From Limnephilus marmoratus (lineage: Eukaryota > Arthropoda > Insecta > Trichoptera > Limnephilidae), in the NCBI GenBank assembly GCA_917880885.1, contig OU862920.1, forward strand, positions 35,499,019 to 35,563,018: 64,000 bases of DNA, given 5' to 3'. Positions 44,688 to 56,091 of this stretch are shown here, piece after piece. The notes under the pieces were generated by a model. It was not told the DNA's origin and searched no databases. It saw nothing but the letters and a program-made list of their open reading frames with translations. Made by a program: the position numbers and the translations under genes. Within the stretch, counting starts at the first letter, position 1; every line of letters begins with the position of its first letter.

Positions 44688-44944
44688 AGTGTGCTTTAGA
44701 CCACACAGCTGAAGTAAAACTTCTTTGGCTCCATTTATATGATAGGAAGAGAGAAAGAAAATGTGTGCTCGCACCTCTCTCTCTTGCCCCTACAGTAATA
44801 CGAAATTTAACTCTCTCTCTTTCTATCTTCACTAACTTATCTCCCTCTCAACTAGCGTTCGCCTCGCTTTTTGTAACGCTCTCGTCACGCATTCACCAGC
44901 TTACTCCCCAAGTCAAGCGTGCGTAAAAAAGTTTTACTTCAAAA
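44688..44944 (+). mobile_element. HINE-like element, subfamily D, complete with extra insert
   Basis: A-run, CGAGTGTGCTTTAGACCACA, subterminal GCTGAAGTAAAACTTC, an additional GAGAGAAAGAAAATGTGTGC segment absent from 32079-32249, then ACGCATTCACCAGCTTACTC and the 3' end GCGTAAAAAAGTTTTACTTC. The GAAGTAAAACTTC arm is matched at both ends. Confidence 0.72.
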
Positions 44945-44984
44945 ATATTGGTAAGTGTATGATGTTATTCATTTTTTTAAAGAC

Positions 44985-45165
44985 GAACATTCCAGGGGTT
45001 GCGAATAACCTGACGATATTTGAAAATCTCCTACTACACGACCACAGTAAGCGGAAAATATTGCTTGTGTCGTAATGGAGGACTAAGCCAGCTGAGGAAT
45101 CGAACACGCGACGTCTGGGTGGGAATCAAACGCGATGCCAACTCAGCCACTGACCGGACAACGTT
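44985..45165 (-). repeat. S3-family tRNA-derived SINE
   Basis: Minus-strand tRNA-like head with CGCGTGTTCGATTCCTCAGC (B box), preceded by a region with a short insert. The body AGTCCTCCATTACGACACAAG follows, then TAGTAGGAGATTTTCAAAT and the GGTTATTCGCAACCCC end. Confidence 0.68.
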
Positions 45166-46041
45166 ACATTATATCATGTAGGGAAACGTGATATTTCTAC
45201 GTGATAGAAAAAAAGAATCATTGACGAAGCTTGGTAGTAAAACTAGTATAATGTAAGGAAGTGCAGCTTAAAAAGTTAGCTTAAAAGGCTAACTTTCTGT
45301 TTGAGGGATCTCCAGGAGTTGTAAAATTGTAGCGAAACTTTAAGAATTTTAAAGTCTGAATTAAGGTATTAACGTCCTATGCATCAATGCCGATGCTTAA
45401 CTTCTCATAAGGAGACAAGGATTGAACATAACGTTTGCCCTTATCTTTTACAAATAGGTTTTGCTACCTAAAATGTGCATAAAAACAAAAGGTTTTGGTT
45501 AATAGCGAATTGTGGCCTTAGCGGTGTACCTCCCCCAGGTGGTAGGACGTCGAGGGCTCATTTAAAAATAATTGACCATCTCAGTAAAGCAAAAAGTAAA
45601 CCCTCAGGTCACTAATTATATCCATTGTAATATCATATTTGGTATCTGTCAAGTCGGTAAAGCCAGTCGCCAGCAGCCCGTTTTTACAAAACCAACTAAT
45701 TAAGTACCTACATTAAATTATTCAAGGAACCTTAAACGCAAACGAAAAAAACATAACAGTACAATAATTATTCTGCCAGTTCCTGTTTTTCGTGAAAGGC
45801 GAGAGATTAAGAGCTTTTCAGGAACTACAATTATCCGTTTATGGCGACCGTGCACGTGTTAATCAAACGAATAAATACAAGGTCAGAATGTATTAATCAC
45901 AAGCGAATTATTAAAATCACGTTCAGATTAAACATGTTTACATTGGCATCAGCATCAGCACGGGTATTGAAAACAAACACACGAATGGGTTAGTTTAAAA
46001 ATTTTTCAAAATTCATTATGGTTGATAATTTTTCAAAATAC
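45166..46041. other. No gene seen
   Basis: AT-rich sequence. Only short unassigned frames. Confidence 0.4.
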
Positions 46042-46236
46042 GACTGGTCAGTGATTGAGTGGGCATAGCGCTTAGGTCCCACCCGAGCGTCGCGTGTTCG
46101 ATTCCTCGACTGGCTAAGTCCTCCATCACAACACAAGCAACATTTTCGGCTTTCTGTGGTGGTAGTAGGAGATTTTCAAACATTGTTGGGTTATTCGTAA
46201 CCCGGGAATGTTTGTGTTTCTTCAAAAAAAATATAT
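46042..46236 (+). repeat. S3-family tRNA-derived SINE, best copy
   Basis: The tRNA-like head has TGATTGAGTGGGCATAGCGC (A box region) and GTGTTCGATTCCTCGACTGG (B box). The body AGTCCTCCATCACAACACAAG, GTAGTAGGAGATTTTCAAAC and TTATTCGTAACCCGGGAATG ends in a TTCAAAAAAAA tail. About 195 bp. Both short frames over it are spurious. Confidence 0.75.
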
Positions 46237-46254
46237 ATATATATTTTCGTTTAA

Positions 46255-46655
46255 TTCAATTTGGGTGGCGGGTATGAGTACCGCCGCCCTGGGAATCAAA
46301 AAATATTTTTTTGGATAGCCAACACCTCTGCCATAGGTACCCCAAACGATTCTCGTTTGGTGACTTAGCAGGGGTGCCCGGGTTCATGGGATGAGGTTTG
46401 TCCGGGTCTTGGCAGCGGATGCGTCTGCCCACCAGCTGCACGGCAGGCCGGACAGATCGGTTGAGGGAGTTCCTTCGACTTCTCCAGCTATACTCTCGAC
46501 GTCCAGATTCCTATCCACCCCTTGTACCCGTTTCCTTCCCAGAACTTCCCCTCCTTCCTTTCCTAAAAACCTCACAGCATCCCCAAAGATGACATAGGTC
46601 CTGAGGGGAATTACTTTCCTTAGGGCCTCCTGTGTGGAGCTCATTTAAAAAAAAA
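46255..46655 (+). repeat. Unclassified repeat family E, most complete copy
   Basis: A GC-richer 400-bp block that starts near GGGTGGCGGGTATGAGTACC and ends GTGGAGCTCATTT plus ten A residues. The A-tail and the two other copies (16781-16975 and 42262-42590) suggest a retroposon. The minus frame at 46384-46644 (86 codons) is conserved in the family at nucleotide level but shows no domain. Confidence 0.6.
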
Positions 46656-46830
46656 ACAAGAAGTTTAAGTTAATTTTCATGTTCTGTGATTATTTAAGTT
46701 TAACAGAAGCAACTGCCCTGTAATGATATAATAACAGGACTTGTGTATAAATTAACTTAGAAAATTTTATGAATTGTTTAAAGTTTTTGAAACAACCTGT
46801 CCTCAGGACATGTAATTAATAAAAATAACT

Positions 46831-47247
46831 TTTTTTTTTTTTTTTACAGTGAATACCGCACAAGAATCTCAACTGCTCCCGTCTGGAGCCAGTGAGACTA
46901 TGGCATCCCCAATTGGGGTATGTTGTGAGGCTGAAGGTAGTTGGGAGGGGAAGGAGGTGGGGAAGAGGAAGGTTGGGAAGTACCTGGCTATTCAGATCTG
47001 GTCAATAAACACGGCTAAAGCCATTTTCAAGCAACGTTTCAATTCTGAATGGTGGTCTTACACCAGGGCGATACTAATAGTATCTTCCACTCTGGAACAT
47101 GCCGCAAATATACTATATATTATTTTAAATGAATTAATTGTGAAATAACACAAATTAATCAAATAAAATTTATTTGCGCATGCCGGGTTCGAACCCGCGA
47201 CCTTCGGAATGTGAGTCAAGAGTCTTAGCCACTGGACTACGGAGGCC
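46831..47247 (-). repeat. S1-family SINE, full length
   Basis: The T-run at 46831-46848 is the A-tail on the minus strand. The tRNA-like head is at the right end (47170-47247, GGTTCGAACCC and CCAGTGGCTAAGACTCTTG read on the minus strand). Only a few differences from the 4.5-kb copy. Confidence 0.88.
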
Positions 47248-47532
47248 AAAGAAATCATCAAATTTTGAAGTTAATTTTCAAGTTTTGTGAAAGTTCAATT
47301 CAAGTTCTGTTATTGTTTCAGTTTTACGAAGCAACCGGCCTATAATGACATAATAATTAACTTGAATAAAACCTCAAAATTCGATAAATTGTTAAAATTC
47401 TTTGAAACAATCCTTGCTTAAAGTTAAATATGTGATCTGTGCTACCTACCTTTTACCATTTTACCGATTAACAAGTTGTTACAACAATTATGTATCAAAC
47501 GTATTCCTTGATAATATATCATGTCAATGTTA

Positions 47533-48085
47533 TTTGCAAACATTTTTATTACCGTGGGAAATTTAAGTCACCCAGAATTTTGAATGGCTAAAAGGCCAAT
47601 TTGAATCCCCTGAAATGAGAGAGGCCGCCGCGCCGCGTCGTACAAGTGCAGATCGCAACTTCGCCCAAAATAATTGAAACACCTCAGCCTGCAAAAATTT
47701 CAAATTACGTTTAATGAAACCCTGCCTCCTCTCAATTTTATTAATATTTCGTCATATAGACTAGCATAGTTATAATAATCCTATAACCTTTAACCATATT
47801 TTCTTGTTAATTGCAAACATTTTTATTACCGTGGGACATTTATATCACCCAGAATTTTGAATGGCTAAAAGGCCTATTTGAATCCCCTGAAATGAGCGAG
47901 GCCGCCGCGTCGTACAAGTGCAGGTCGCAACTTCGCCCAAAATAATTGAAACACCTTAGCCTGCAACAATTTCAAATTACGTTTAGTGAAACCCAGCCTC
48001 CTCTCAATGTTATTAATATTTCATCATACAGACTAGCATAGTTATAATAATCCTATAACCTTAAACCATATTTTCATGTTAATTG
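47533..48085 (+). repeat. Tandem duplication, 277-bp unit, 2 copies
   Basis: TTGCAAACATTTTTATTACC recurs 277 bp apart, followed by CACCCAGAATTTTGAATGGC, GCGTCGTACAAGTGCAG and AACTTCGCCCAAAATAATTG in both copies. A few percent divergence. No coding frame. Confidence 0.92.
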
Positions 48086-48424
48086 CGAGAGTTTATCGAC
48101 TGAAGTTTTGAGCCAAGTTTCAGAAACTTCGAAGATTGAATGAATGCATGCAAATCAACCGCTGTAGGAAAGATATTATTCATAGCGCTCACGCCGCTCT
48201 AAAAGTTTAAAACTATTACGAAAACTGAAGACCTAAGATAATTGGATTTTTACTGGAGTAGAGTTTAAATAAGCATTATTAAGGTTACATGTATATTTCG
48301 CGTCAAATCAAAGAAATCTTAACAGGAAAGGAGAAGGGGAAAGTATAAAAAGAAAATGAGACGTACGTTTTAGATATTAGTTTGCACTAGAATACATTTT
48401 AAATAGTCATAAAAAAATAATAGT

Positions 48425-48995
48425 GTTCAATTCACAGGTGGTAGAAGTGAATCCTTCAGAAAACTAAAGCAGAGAGTGGTTTATTACGAAGCACATTTTT
48501 GTCAATTTGAAGGATGATTTTTTCCAAATTTTTGTCGTCGAATTCCGGTGCAGCTTTTCCTATACATTTGGTCGTCTTATTAGTATTTGTGTTTTCTTCT
48601 ACGAAGTCGCTAGATGTCGCTTTCTTACGTGTTTTCTTTTGCCTTTTCATTTTGGAGTAGTTTAAAAAATTGATTTTATAAAAATATGTGTATTTATTTT
48701 TTTGGGGTTTCGTAGGATTTGATCGTTGAAAGTTCTATTCTATCAAGTCTGGCCGCGGAGGTTCGTCAAGCGCTTTATACCACTACACAAAGGAGAACTG
48801 GAATTTTAACGTATTATATCTATTGAAACCGAGTATCCGAGAATTAAATAAATATTCTCTCTCAGAATTAAATAAAGTCTCTTTTAGTGTCGCTCAAAGC
48901 GGCCATTTGATTATGAGCTCACTTTTCAAGGCTCCTTTTGGTTGAGATTGTGTGGGTAAAGTTTTCACTTCTACAGCATGTAAACTGCCCTCGAT
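48425..48995. mobile_element. HINE-like composite: 5' end fragment, tRNA-like middle, opposite end
   Basis: The left part (48425-48480) has CAATTCACAGGTGGTAGAAG and TGAATCCTTCAG. The middle (48710-48790) has a decayed tRNA-like block as at 6185 and 39240. The right part (48895-48995) ends GGTAAAGTTTTCACTTCTAC and CCCTCGATTTTTTT, a minus-orientation terminus. Facing ends again, as at 13.5 and 15.7 kb. The frame at 48456-48650 is repeat sequence. Confidence 0.55.
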
Positions 48996-49590
48996 TTTTT
49001 TACGTTGAACAATTTTAACTAGATATCCTGCTTTTATCATCCCCTATTTATAAACAATTTTCCAAATCTGCAAAACTCTCAAACACAGGCATCCTGAAAT
49101 TTGGACAACTTTAACGTCAAAATCTTACGACAATAAACAACATTTCAAACGCCCACAACTAGATTAGTCGAAGATCAAATACAATTAGCCGACGAGATCT
49201 ATTATGCATAATATTATATCTGAGATATTCAGCTTGGGGCGGCACTAAGCTTTTAGGTAATAACTAGGTAGCAGATAGCGGTATGAAGAATTCCGACTAT
49301 CGGGGATGCGATGTGCGTTATTAAATTGAAAATTAGGCTAAACGATCGGATTCCAGCCGACAACACAGCTATTTAAAGGGCCTGGCAGTTATTGTCTGGA
49401 GTAATTTTCACCTCAGGAATGTCCAATTTGGAGCTTAAAGTAATTTGTTTCAAGATTACACAGTAGGTACCCTTATCTTATTCACCCCGTAGTGGTAGAA
49501 ATTAAGGGTAACAAATTGGGAGAGCTGAACAAACAAACGGATTTCGCTTGTAAGTGCTGTGCGTTAGTACTGCATAAAATCTGGTTTAAT
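48996..49590. other. No gene seen
   Basis: Low-copy AT-rich sequence up to the satellite. Confidence 0.4.
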
Positions 49591-50160
49591 GAAATGATAA
49601 AGTAGATAGATATTAGGAACCTAACGCAAATTTGCTATGAAATGATAAAGTACATAGATATTAGTTACCTAACGCAAATTTGCTATGAAATGATAAAGTA
49701 GATAGATATTAGGTACCTAACGCAAATTTGCTATGAAATGATAAAGAAGATAGATATTAGGAACCTAACGCAAATTTGATATGATATGATAAAGTAGATA
49801 GATATTAGGTACCTAACGCAAATTTGCTATGAAATGATAAAGTAGATAGATATTAGGTACCTAACGCAAATTTGCTATGAAATGATAAAGAAGATAGATA
49901 TTAGGAACCTAACGCAAATTTGATATGATATGATAAAGTAGATAGATATTAGGTACCTAACGCAAATTTGCTATGAAATGATAAAGTAGATAGATATTAG
50001 GTACCTAACGCAAATTTGCTATGAAATGATAAAGTAGATAGATATTAGGAACCTAACGCAAATTTGCTATGAAATGATAAAGTAAATAGATATTAGGTAC
50101 CTAACGCAAATTTGCTATGAAATGATAAAGAAGATAGATATTAGGTTCCTAACCATATCG
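49591..50160 (+). repeat. 48-bp satellite, 12 copies with a 3-unit higher-order repeat
   Basis: The unit GAAATGATAAAGTAGATAG-ATATTAGGTACCTAACGC-AAATTTGCTAT starts at 49591 and every 48 bp to 50119. Copies 4-5-6 and 7-8-9 share the same variants (AAGAAG/GGAACC, GATATGATATG/GGTACC, TAG/GGTACC). This shows a 144-bp duplication inside the array. Confidence 0.96.
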
Positions 50161-50264
50161 TAGTATTTTAATAGACTCTAAATTCAAAATTTGATCAAAG
50201 ATTTGTTTGAATTTTATTGGTAGGTAAGAAACAACACATGCGAGAAAGAAGTTTGTAAAAAGGT

Positions 50265-50312
50265 ATATTGCCGTAATCACAACATTTCTAAAGAAGTTTT
50301 CACTTCAAAATT
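50265..50312 (+). mobile_element. HINE-like 3' tip
   Basis: AATCACAACATTTCTAAAGA and AGTTTTCACTTCAAAA, the last about 45 bp of subfamily C only. Confidence 0.55.
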
Positions 50313-50994
50313 GCAACTAATTTAAAAAAAAAACTTTATACGGCCAAGATCACCCATAATGGGTGAAAGCCAAATTTATAATAATAAAATACTGTCGTTA
50401 TTGTACTATACTTACTAACTTATCGAACTCATCCGTATAACTATCCATGATAATTTTATAACTAGGTAGTCGTATTGAACCTATTTATATCTTAAACATT
50501 TTTTTTCATGTGCACCTTTTATAGATGTATTCGTAGCTACGTTCCGTAAAACATCCAATTGGGCGAAATAAATATTTGCTATGTTTTTCAACAAACCATA
50601 CATGTTTATTTTTATAATAATATCAACATTGCTCTATAACTACGTACTTTTACATATATTGTACTTATGTCTTACAAATCCCGTTTTTATGTTATGTATT
50701 GTTATGTATTCATTTAACAATTATGAACAACTTACTTAAAAAATATGCGTACATGTAAAGCGGCATTAATAAACAAATAAGTGTAAGTACGACAAATATG
50801 TTATTTTACGCATGTTAGTTAGACTTTTTAGATTGGATTATTTCACCATTTCAATGAATGTAATTAAAATTTTGCTTTTCCCTGTTTTATAGGACATTAT
50901 GTTATTGAAGGCTCTTTGAACATATTCATTTCTGCAAGCCAAGGCGCCACAACGGGGAATTATATTATAGTATGCCAAGAACCAGGGTTACATA
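50313..50994. other. No gene seen
   Basis: AT-rich low-copy sequence. Confidence 0.4.
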
Positions 50995-51749
50995 TCTTAT
51001 ATATAAAAATGAATCGCTAAATGTGTTTCTAAGCGCAAATCTCGAGATCAGCTGAACCGATTTCGCTAATTCTGTTTTTAGAATATTCCTTGAAGTACGA
51101 GGATGGTTCTTACGGAGAGAAAAATTAAGAAAAATGCGCGGAAAATTGGATAATTTCAGAAAACCTTTTACTAACCTAAACGACTATCGCACGTTTGACA
51201 GATCGCGTGTTTGAGAATGACATTTTGCAAAACAATGATTGTTAAATAAGGATTCTATTTTTGAAAATCTTTAATAAATTTATATAAGGTAGGTACTCCC
51301 CTAATTGTTTGAACCTATGTTAGGTACCAAATTTAATATACCTGAAAAATGGAAATTTGAATAAAAATTGTAAAAGGTGGCACGCGGGCTGTTTAAAAAC
51401 TGAATGTACTGGGATTGAATATATGCAACGCGAGAGGAGGGTTGGCGGGACGAGGGAGCGGGAAAGGGAAGAGGGAAGGCGGGGAAGGTGGAAGGGGAGT
51501 GCGAGAGGGGGGAGGGGGACCTGGGAGGGGGGAGGGGAATTCGAGAGGGGGGTTCGCGGGACGGGGGTAGGGGGGGGGAGTGGAGTGAGGAGAGGGAAGG
51601 TGGAGGTGATGGAGTGGGAACGCGAGAGGAGAAAAGGACGCAGGAGAAGAAGGGGAGGTAGAAGGTGAACGGGACGAATGGGAAAGGACACTCAGGGAGA
51701 AACAATTTCTTTATTAAATGGCATAGCAACGCATGCCGGGACCAGCTAG
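50995..51749 (+). mobile_element. Non-autonomous Helitron, HelB family, intact ends
   Basis: Starts A|TCTTATATATAAAAATG, continues GAATCGCTAAATGTG, and ends with the hairpin GGCAT-AGCAACGC-ATGCC, spacer GGGACCAG and CTAG|T. It is inserted between A (50994) and T (51750), with no target duplication, as Helitrons do. A purine-rich GA/GGG tract fills 51430-51670 and creates long false frames on both strands. 755 bp, no Rep/helicase. Confidence 0.88.
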
Positions 51750-52254
51750 TAATAAAATAAAGCTTGTAGGACATTTAATTGGTGTCTCAATTCTAGTTAT
51801 AAAACCAAGTAGTTTATTTGCTTTGTTCCCTATTTCTCGAGTGTGGAAAAGAAAAAAAAAGTTTCGAATCTAAAGTGATTCTCAGATCTCTGATTGATAT
51901 TGGTTTGTTTGTCTAAAGTCCCACCACATGAAATAATCGTGTAATAATAGTAATATCAGGTACACTTATAAAGTGAGAGAGATAATATGCTGACGTATGA
52001 AGCTATTTCCAAAGATAGGATAAAAAGTTTAGTGTGCATAACAGAACGCATGTTATTATTAATATCCACACCCACATATTATCGCCAATAACAACGAACA
52101 TTTTAGCTATTACTCTAGCTTAGAATTGTTTATCAAAAATTCCAATCCTTGCCTCAATTCTTAACATTCCACCGATAATAATAATAAAAATCAATTTTAA
52201 TCCCCATTTGTTTATATAATAAAAGTGCAGGGAATGATTCATCCATGCCAGCAC
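51750..52254. other. No gene seen
   Basis: AT-rich spacer. Confidence 0.4.
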
Positions 52255-52548
52255 CAATTTGGCTTATCCCCTTTCCTTGCTATTCAAAATATCATTCGAG
52301 GAAGGCAACTTTTCAACGCATTTTTGAAACAAGCGTTCATTAGATCTAACCAAAGATATTCAAATACAGAAGATCTAACCTATAAAAATAACATCCTAAA
52401 AAGGCCCATCTGCATACTCAAAATTGTTAGCAAGATCAAGGAAAACATGTTCTTTCGTCAACTTTTTCCAGCACTTCAAACAAAAATATCAAAAGATCAA
52501 CACGGCTTTTTCAAAAAATGGTCAATCGTTAAAAACCTGCTTTAAAGC
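52255..52548 (+). pseudogene. LINE reverse transcriptase fragment
   Basis: The frame at 52225-52545 ends FFRQLFPALQTKISKDQHGF and FKKWSIVKNLL. This matches the RT fingers motif of Jockey/CR1-type elements (...ISxxQHGFxxxRSTxTNL), with Trp in place of the Arg. Only about 60 residues are recognisable; both sides are lost. Confidence 0.7.
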
Positions 52549-52689
52549 CTCGTGAAAACTCATAAGATATTATGATAATGAATCTAGAAAATGTTTTAGG
52601 TAGGTAACCTACCTGCTTAATTGCTTGTCTGATTTCTTAACATGTCAGTTTCAATTTTGAAAATAAAAATTATAATTTTTTATTTTTAT

Positions 52690-52905
52690 TTTAACTTTAT
52701 GAGTAAAACCTCAAATTGTAATATTTAATCAAATGAAGACAATATAAGCGAAACTCAATCGAAAATCTGAAAACAGAAAAATCAGAAAAAGATATTGGAT
52801 GTCCCAGATGTGCCAATATCTTTTTCTGATTTTTCTGTTTTCAGATTTTCGATTGAGTTTCGCTTATATTGTCTTCATTTGATTAAAAATTATAATAATT
52901 ATCTC
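52690..52905. repeat. S4-family head-to-head palindrome, third copy
   Basis: TTTAATCAAATGAAGACAAT ... AACAGAAAAATCAG and AAAAGATATTGG on the left is exactly mirrored to 52885. The tRNA-like centre is reduced to TGTCCCAGATGTGCC. The left tail TTTATGAGTAAAACCTCAAA is also present. Confidence 0.82.
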
Positions 52906-53845
52906 TTAAAATATCGCATTACAGGTAGTTACTTTATCGCATGGAATGACACTTAAATTCAAAACATATACGAGTTTATCGCACCAGAATTACAATTACT
53001 CACAGGTAGACTCACAACCGAAATTGGTATATTTTGTTCTAAAGGGCAGTAAAAATCAAAAAGAATCCACATATAAATATTTTTCAAAAACCTTCGTTAA
53101 AATGAATATCAATCTGATGGAATGGAAATTAAAGGGATATACAAAATAAAAAGAATTCAATCACATGCCATAAACAGAAGTCGTGCAGTTAGAGCACGCT
53201 TTTATAAAATATTAAATCAACAAAAAGTCAGAATAATTTATAGCTAGAATTGCAAGAGGATATTGATAAACTACCAACTTACTGTACTTATCGTGGAAAA
53301 ATCTAAAGCAATATTATTTTTATTGCGAATATTTGTGTTATTCACTATGTATTATTATTTATTAAAACATTCCTGACTAAAAAATAAGTTTAATCAGTCA
53401 ATGCTTAGTATTTTCCTTCCGCTGCTCTGAAAGCTTTCCCCATCATAAAATTTCATTACTTCAATTGTATAAATGACTTCAATGGCTGTAAATAAGTTTC
53501 TCTTTAAACAAAGATATTGCAAAGAAAACGTCATTACTCCTCTTGCCGATAATTGCTGATCTTGCTATTCTCCGGGAGAAAATATTATTACCGCTTATTT
53601 GCGACGCTGGCAATCAAAATCATACTGCTATTTTCATATTATCCCAAGTCGAGCAATGCAGGAATTAATTATGTCTCTCTTCCCACAAGAATTTAATTTA
53701 ACAAACTTATGAACTGTTATTATTAAACTATAGCAATAGTTTTCGTACTATATGTCAAATAACGAAGATAACTATTTTGTCGTATTTGCGGAATCAAAAT
53801 ACACGGTGACCCCAGTCGGCGCATAGAAATTCAAATCATTATAAA
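52906..53845. other. No gene accepted
   Basis: A frame at 52946-53149 followed in another phase by RIQSHAINRSRAVRARFYK looks protein-like but I cannot place it in a family. It may be a decayed retroelement fragment. Confidence 0.35.
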
Positions 53846-54274
53846 CTAGCAGACCCGGCCACACGTTGCTGTGGCTAACGAAACACAACGCCATTACCCA
53901 ATCTTTGTAAAATCCACACCACCCGCTTGCCAGCTGCCCGCTGCCCGCTGCCCGCTGCCCGCTGCCTGAATTGAATATTTGAATTTATCGGCTTTTCTCT
54001 ACTATAATAAGCATATATTATACATATAAACTAATTAACTCACCACTAATTATACAATGCTTGCAATGCAACACTGGATATTTGAAATCGCACAAAAATA
54101 TGTTTTCTTTAAATTTCTCGGCTTTACTCTAATATAATTTACATGTTTTATAAATATAAACATTCCTCTTCAATCACTCTATCTATTGGTGAAAAACGTA
54201 TGAAAATCCGTTGCGTAGTTTACAAGATTCACGCGCGATTTTGAGCGACTTCATTTTATACTATGTAATAATGA
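53846..54274 (-). mobile_element. Non-autonomous Helitron, HelA family
   Basis: 3' end CTAG at 53846-53849 with stem CCACA/TGTGG. The 5' end is A|TCATTATTACATAGTATAAA at 54274. T flanks on the proper sides. Five CCCGCTG heptamers (53933-53967), more than in the other two copies. Confidence 0.82.
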
Positions 54275-54827
54275 TAATAAAATACCGTTTTTGTTGCATT
54301 ATTTACCAATTCCAAACCTTAAATTGACTTAAAAAATACCTAATATGTTAATAATCGGTTCGTATGGATAAGAAAAAAGTAAACCATTGTAAACATTTAA
54401 AATGAAATATTATTTATAATTTTTTTTGGAAAAAGCAGTAAATGTAAAAATAATAATATTTAGAGCATAATACAACACAATATTGTAATACTCCAAAATT
54501 AAATCATGATAATACTATTGGCCGTGAAAATCTCATATCATATCTAACTGTAAAAAATGATGACAAACCCAGATTGGAAGCAAATACATTTAATTATTTC
54601 TTAGCAAATGATGGAGGGAGACCAGCAGAAAAAGTACTATAAAAGATGTATTGAAACAACGCCAAATATAGGAAGTAAACGAATTTTTTGAACCAACCAA
54701 TTCGCTCGAAATCCTACATATTATATAAAAAATGAGAGGTGGTTCTGCTCTAGATTTTTGACGGTCTTTCTGTAGAAATTAAAAAAATGTTTAAAATCAT
54801 ATTTCTTTACCAAACTCTCATATATAA
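54275..54827. other. No gene seen
   Basis: AT-rich spacer. Confidence 0.4.
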
Positions 54828-55090
54828 TCATACTAATATTATAAACGCGAAAGTTTGTATGGATGTATGTGTGTTTGTTACTCTTTCATGCAAAAATTAC
54901 AGAATGGATTTTAATGAAATTATACGATATATAGCTCATACAAACATCAGAATAACATATGGGCTATAATTTATAAAGCTAGCTAGGAAGGGGACGCGGG
55001 AGGTGAACGGGATATATGGAAAGGTGATTCAGGGAGAAACAATGTATTTCTTTGAATATGACATTGCAACGCTTGCTGGGAACCAGCCAG
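54828..55090 (+). mobile_element. HelB-type Helitron, degraded 3' end
   Basis: The 5' end A|TCATACTAATATTATAAAC is followed by CGCGAAAGTTTGTATGG. The 3' region GATTCAGGGAGAAACAATG and CATTGCAACGCTTGCTGGG aligns with the HelB hairpin region but has CCAG where CTAG is expected. Confidence 0.6.
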
Positions 55091-55204
55091 GAAATAATAG
55101 TTTCAAGACTGAAGATTTCCGAGCGTGTCCAAAAAACCTTGATGAATATTCCAAAATTTAATTTAAATCCGGTAGCCCATTGGTCTAAGTACTGTTTGTT
55201 TCCC

Positions 55205-55277
55205 CTTTTTTAGTGTGGCGATTTTTGATTCATCGAGTTTCAAATCACAATGGTGCTAAATAAGTTTTCACTTCAAA
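55205..55277 (+). mobile_element. HINE-like 3' end fragment
   Basis: TCATCGAGTTTCAAATCACA and ATGGTGCTAAATAAGTTTTC, then ACTTCAAAA, the subfamily C 3' module. Confidence 0.6.
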
Positions 55278-56091
55278 AAAACAGTTGAAAAGCTCTATCC
55301 CTTGTGTTATCCATTATTCCCCTCGTTCTTATTCAATCATGTTTAACAATTTCCTTCTGTTTACTATCAAAATCACAAACATTTAACAGCATGAATAATA
55401 TAATAGTAAGGTGTGAGAGGGGTTCTTACCTTCTTTATCGGCAAATTGCGGGTTCTTTACGACGTCAGCGGAGTGAGAGAGAGTATTAGGCCGTTTCCCC
55501 GGGGCCAACTCTGATGGTTATGTTAAGACGGTATTATATTATTACGGATTTTTTTATGTTGTCGAATAATCCCAGTTATGGCCGATTTGTGTTTTTAGGT
55601 CAGAGTCCTATAGATGATGCCGTTATTATGTTCATGTTACCGGAGGCCGGCCGTTGGGGTTATTTCAATACGATCAAATTTTATGGTTCAGGCTTTAACT
55701 TTGCGCGGATTTGTTGATAAAACATGTTTAATCACAGAATTCGATTCCAATTTGTTCAGTTTTTTTTATTTTATTTTCAGCTTGGTTATTGAATGTTTTT
55801 TTATTAGGTTCCGACTTAAACCATTATTTGGGTGGTGTTGAAATATACATATACACCGATGAATGTGTGTTATGGGCGTGTCTTGTGTGCCCTAACAAAG
55901 GTAAAATTTTCATTAATCCAGAATATTCAATAAAGTAAAAAAAAATACAAGTATGTATCGTATATATTTTAGTATACATATATCGCAAGCCCACATATAC
56001 TGACATAGTAATTCATAAGACCTCCAACCACCCTGTCTCACCAAAACACTCCACCTTCCACTCCATGATACACCGCTGAGTAAATGTCCCA
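55278..56091. other. No gene accepted
   Basis: Overlapping plus-strand frames at 55304-55841 have no domain and differ in phase. Composition is slightly less AT-rich near 55420-55500. Confidence 0.4.

Noticed and set aside
49591..50160. CRISPR-like appearance of regular 48-bp repeats
   Set aside because: There are no unique spacers: the whole 48-bp unit repeats. The context is eukaryotic with no cas genes.
51301..51774. Pro/Ser-rich frames on the minus strand and Arg/Gly-rich frame on the plus strand
   Set aside because: They come from the purine-rich simple tract inside the HelB Helitron; the same false frames appear at 17012-17353.
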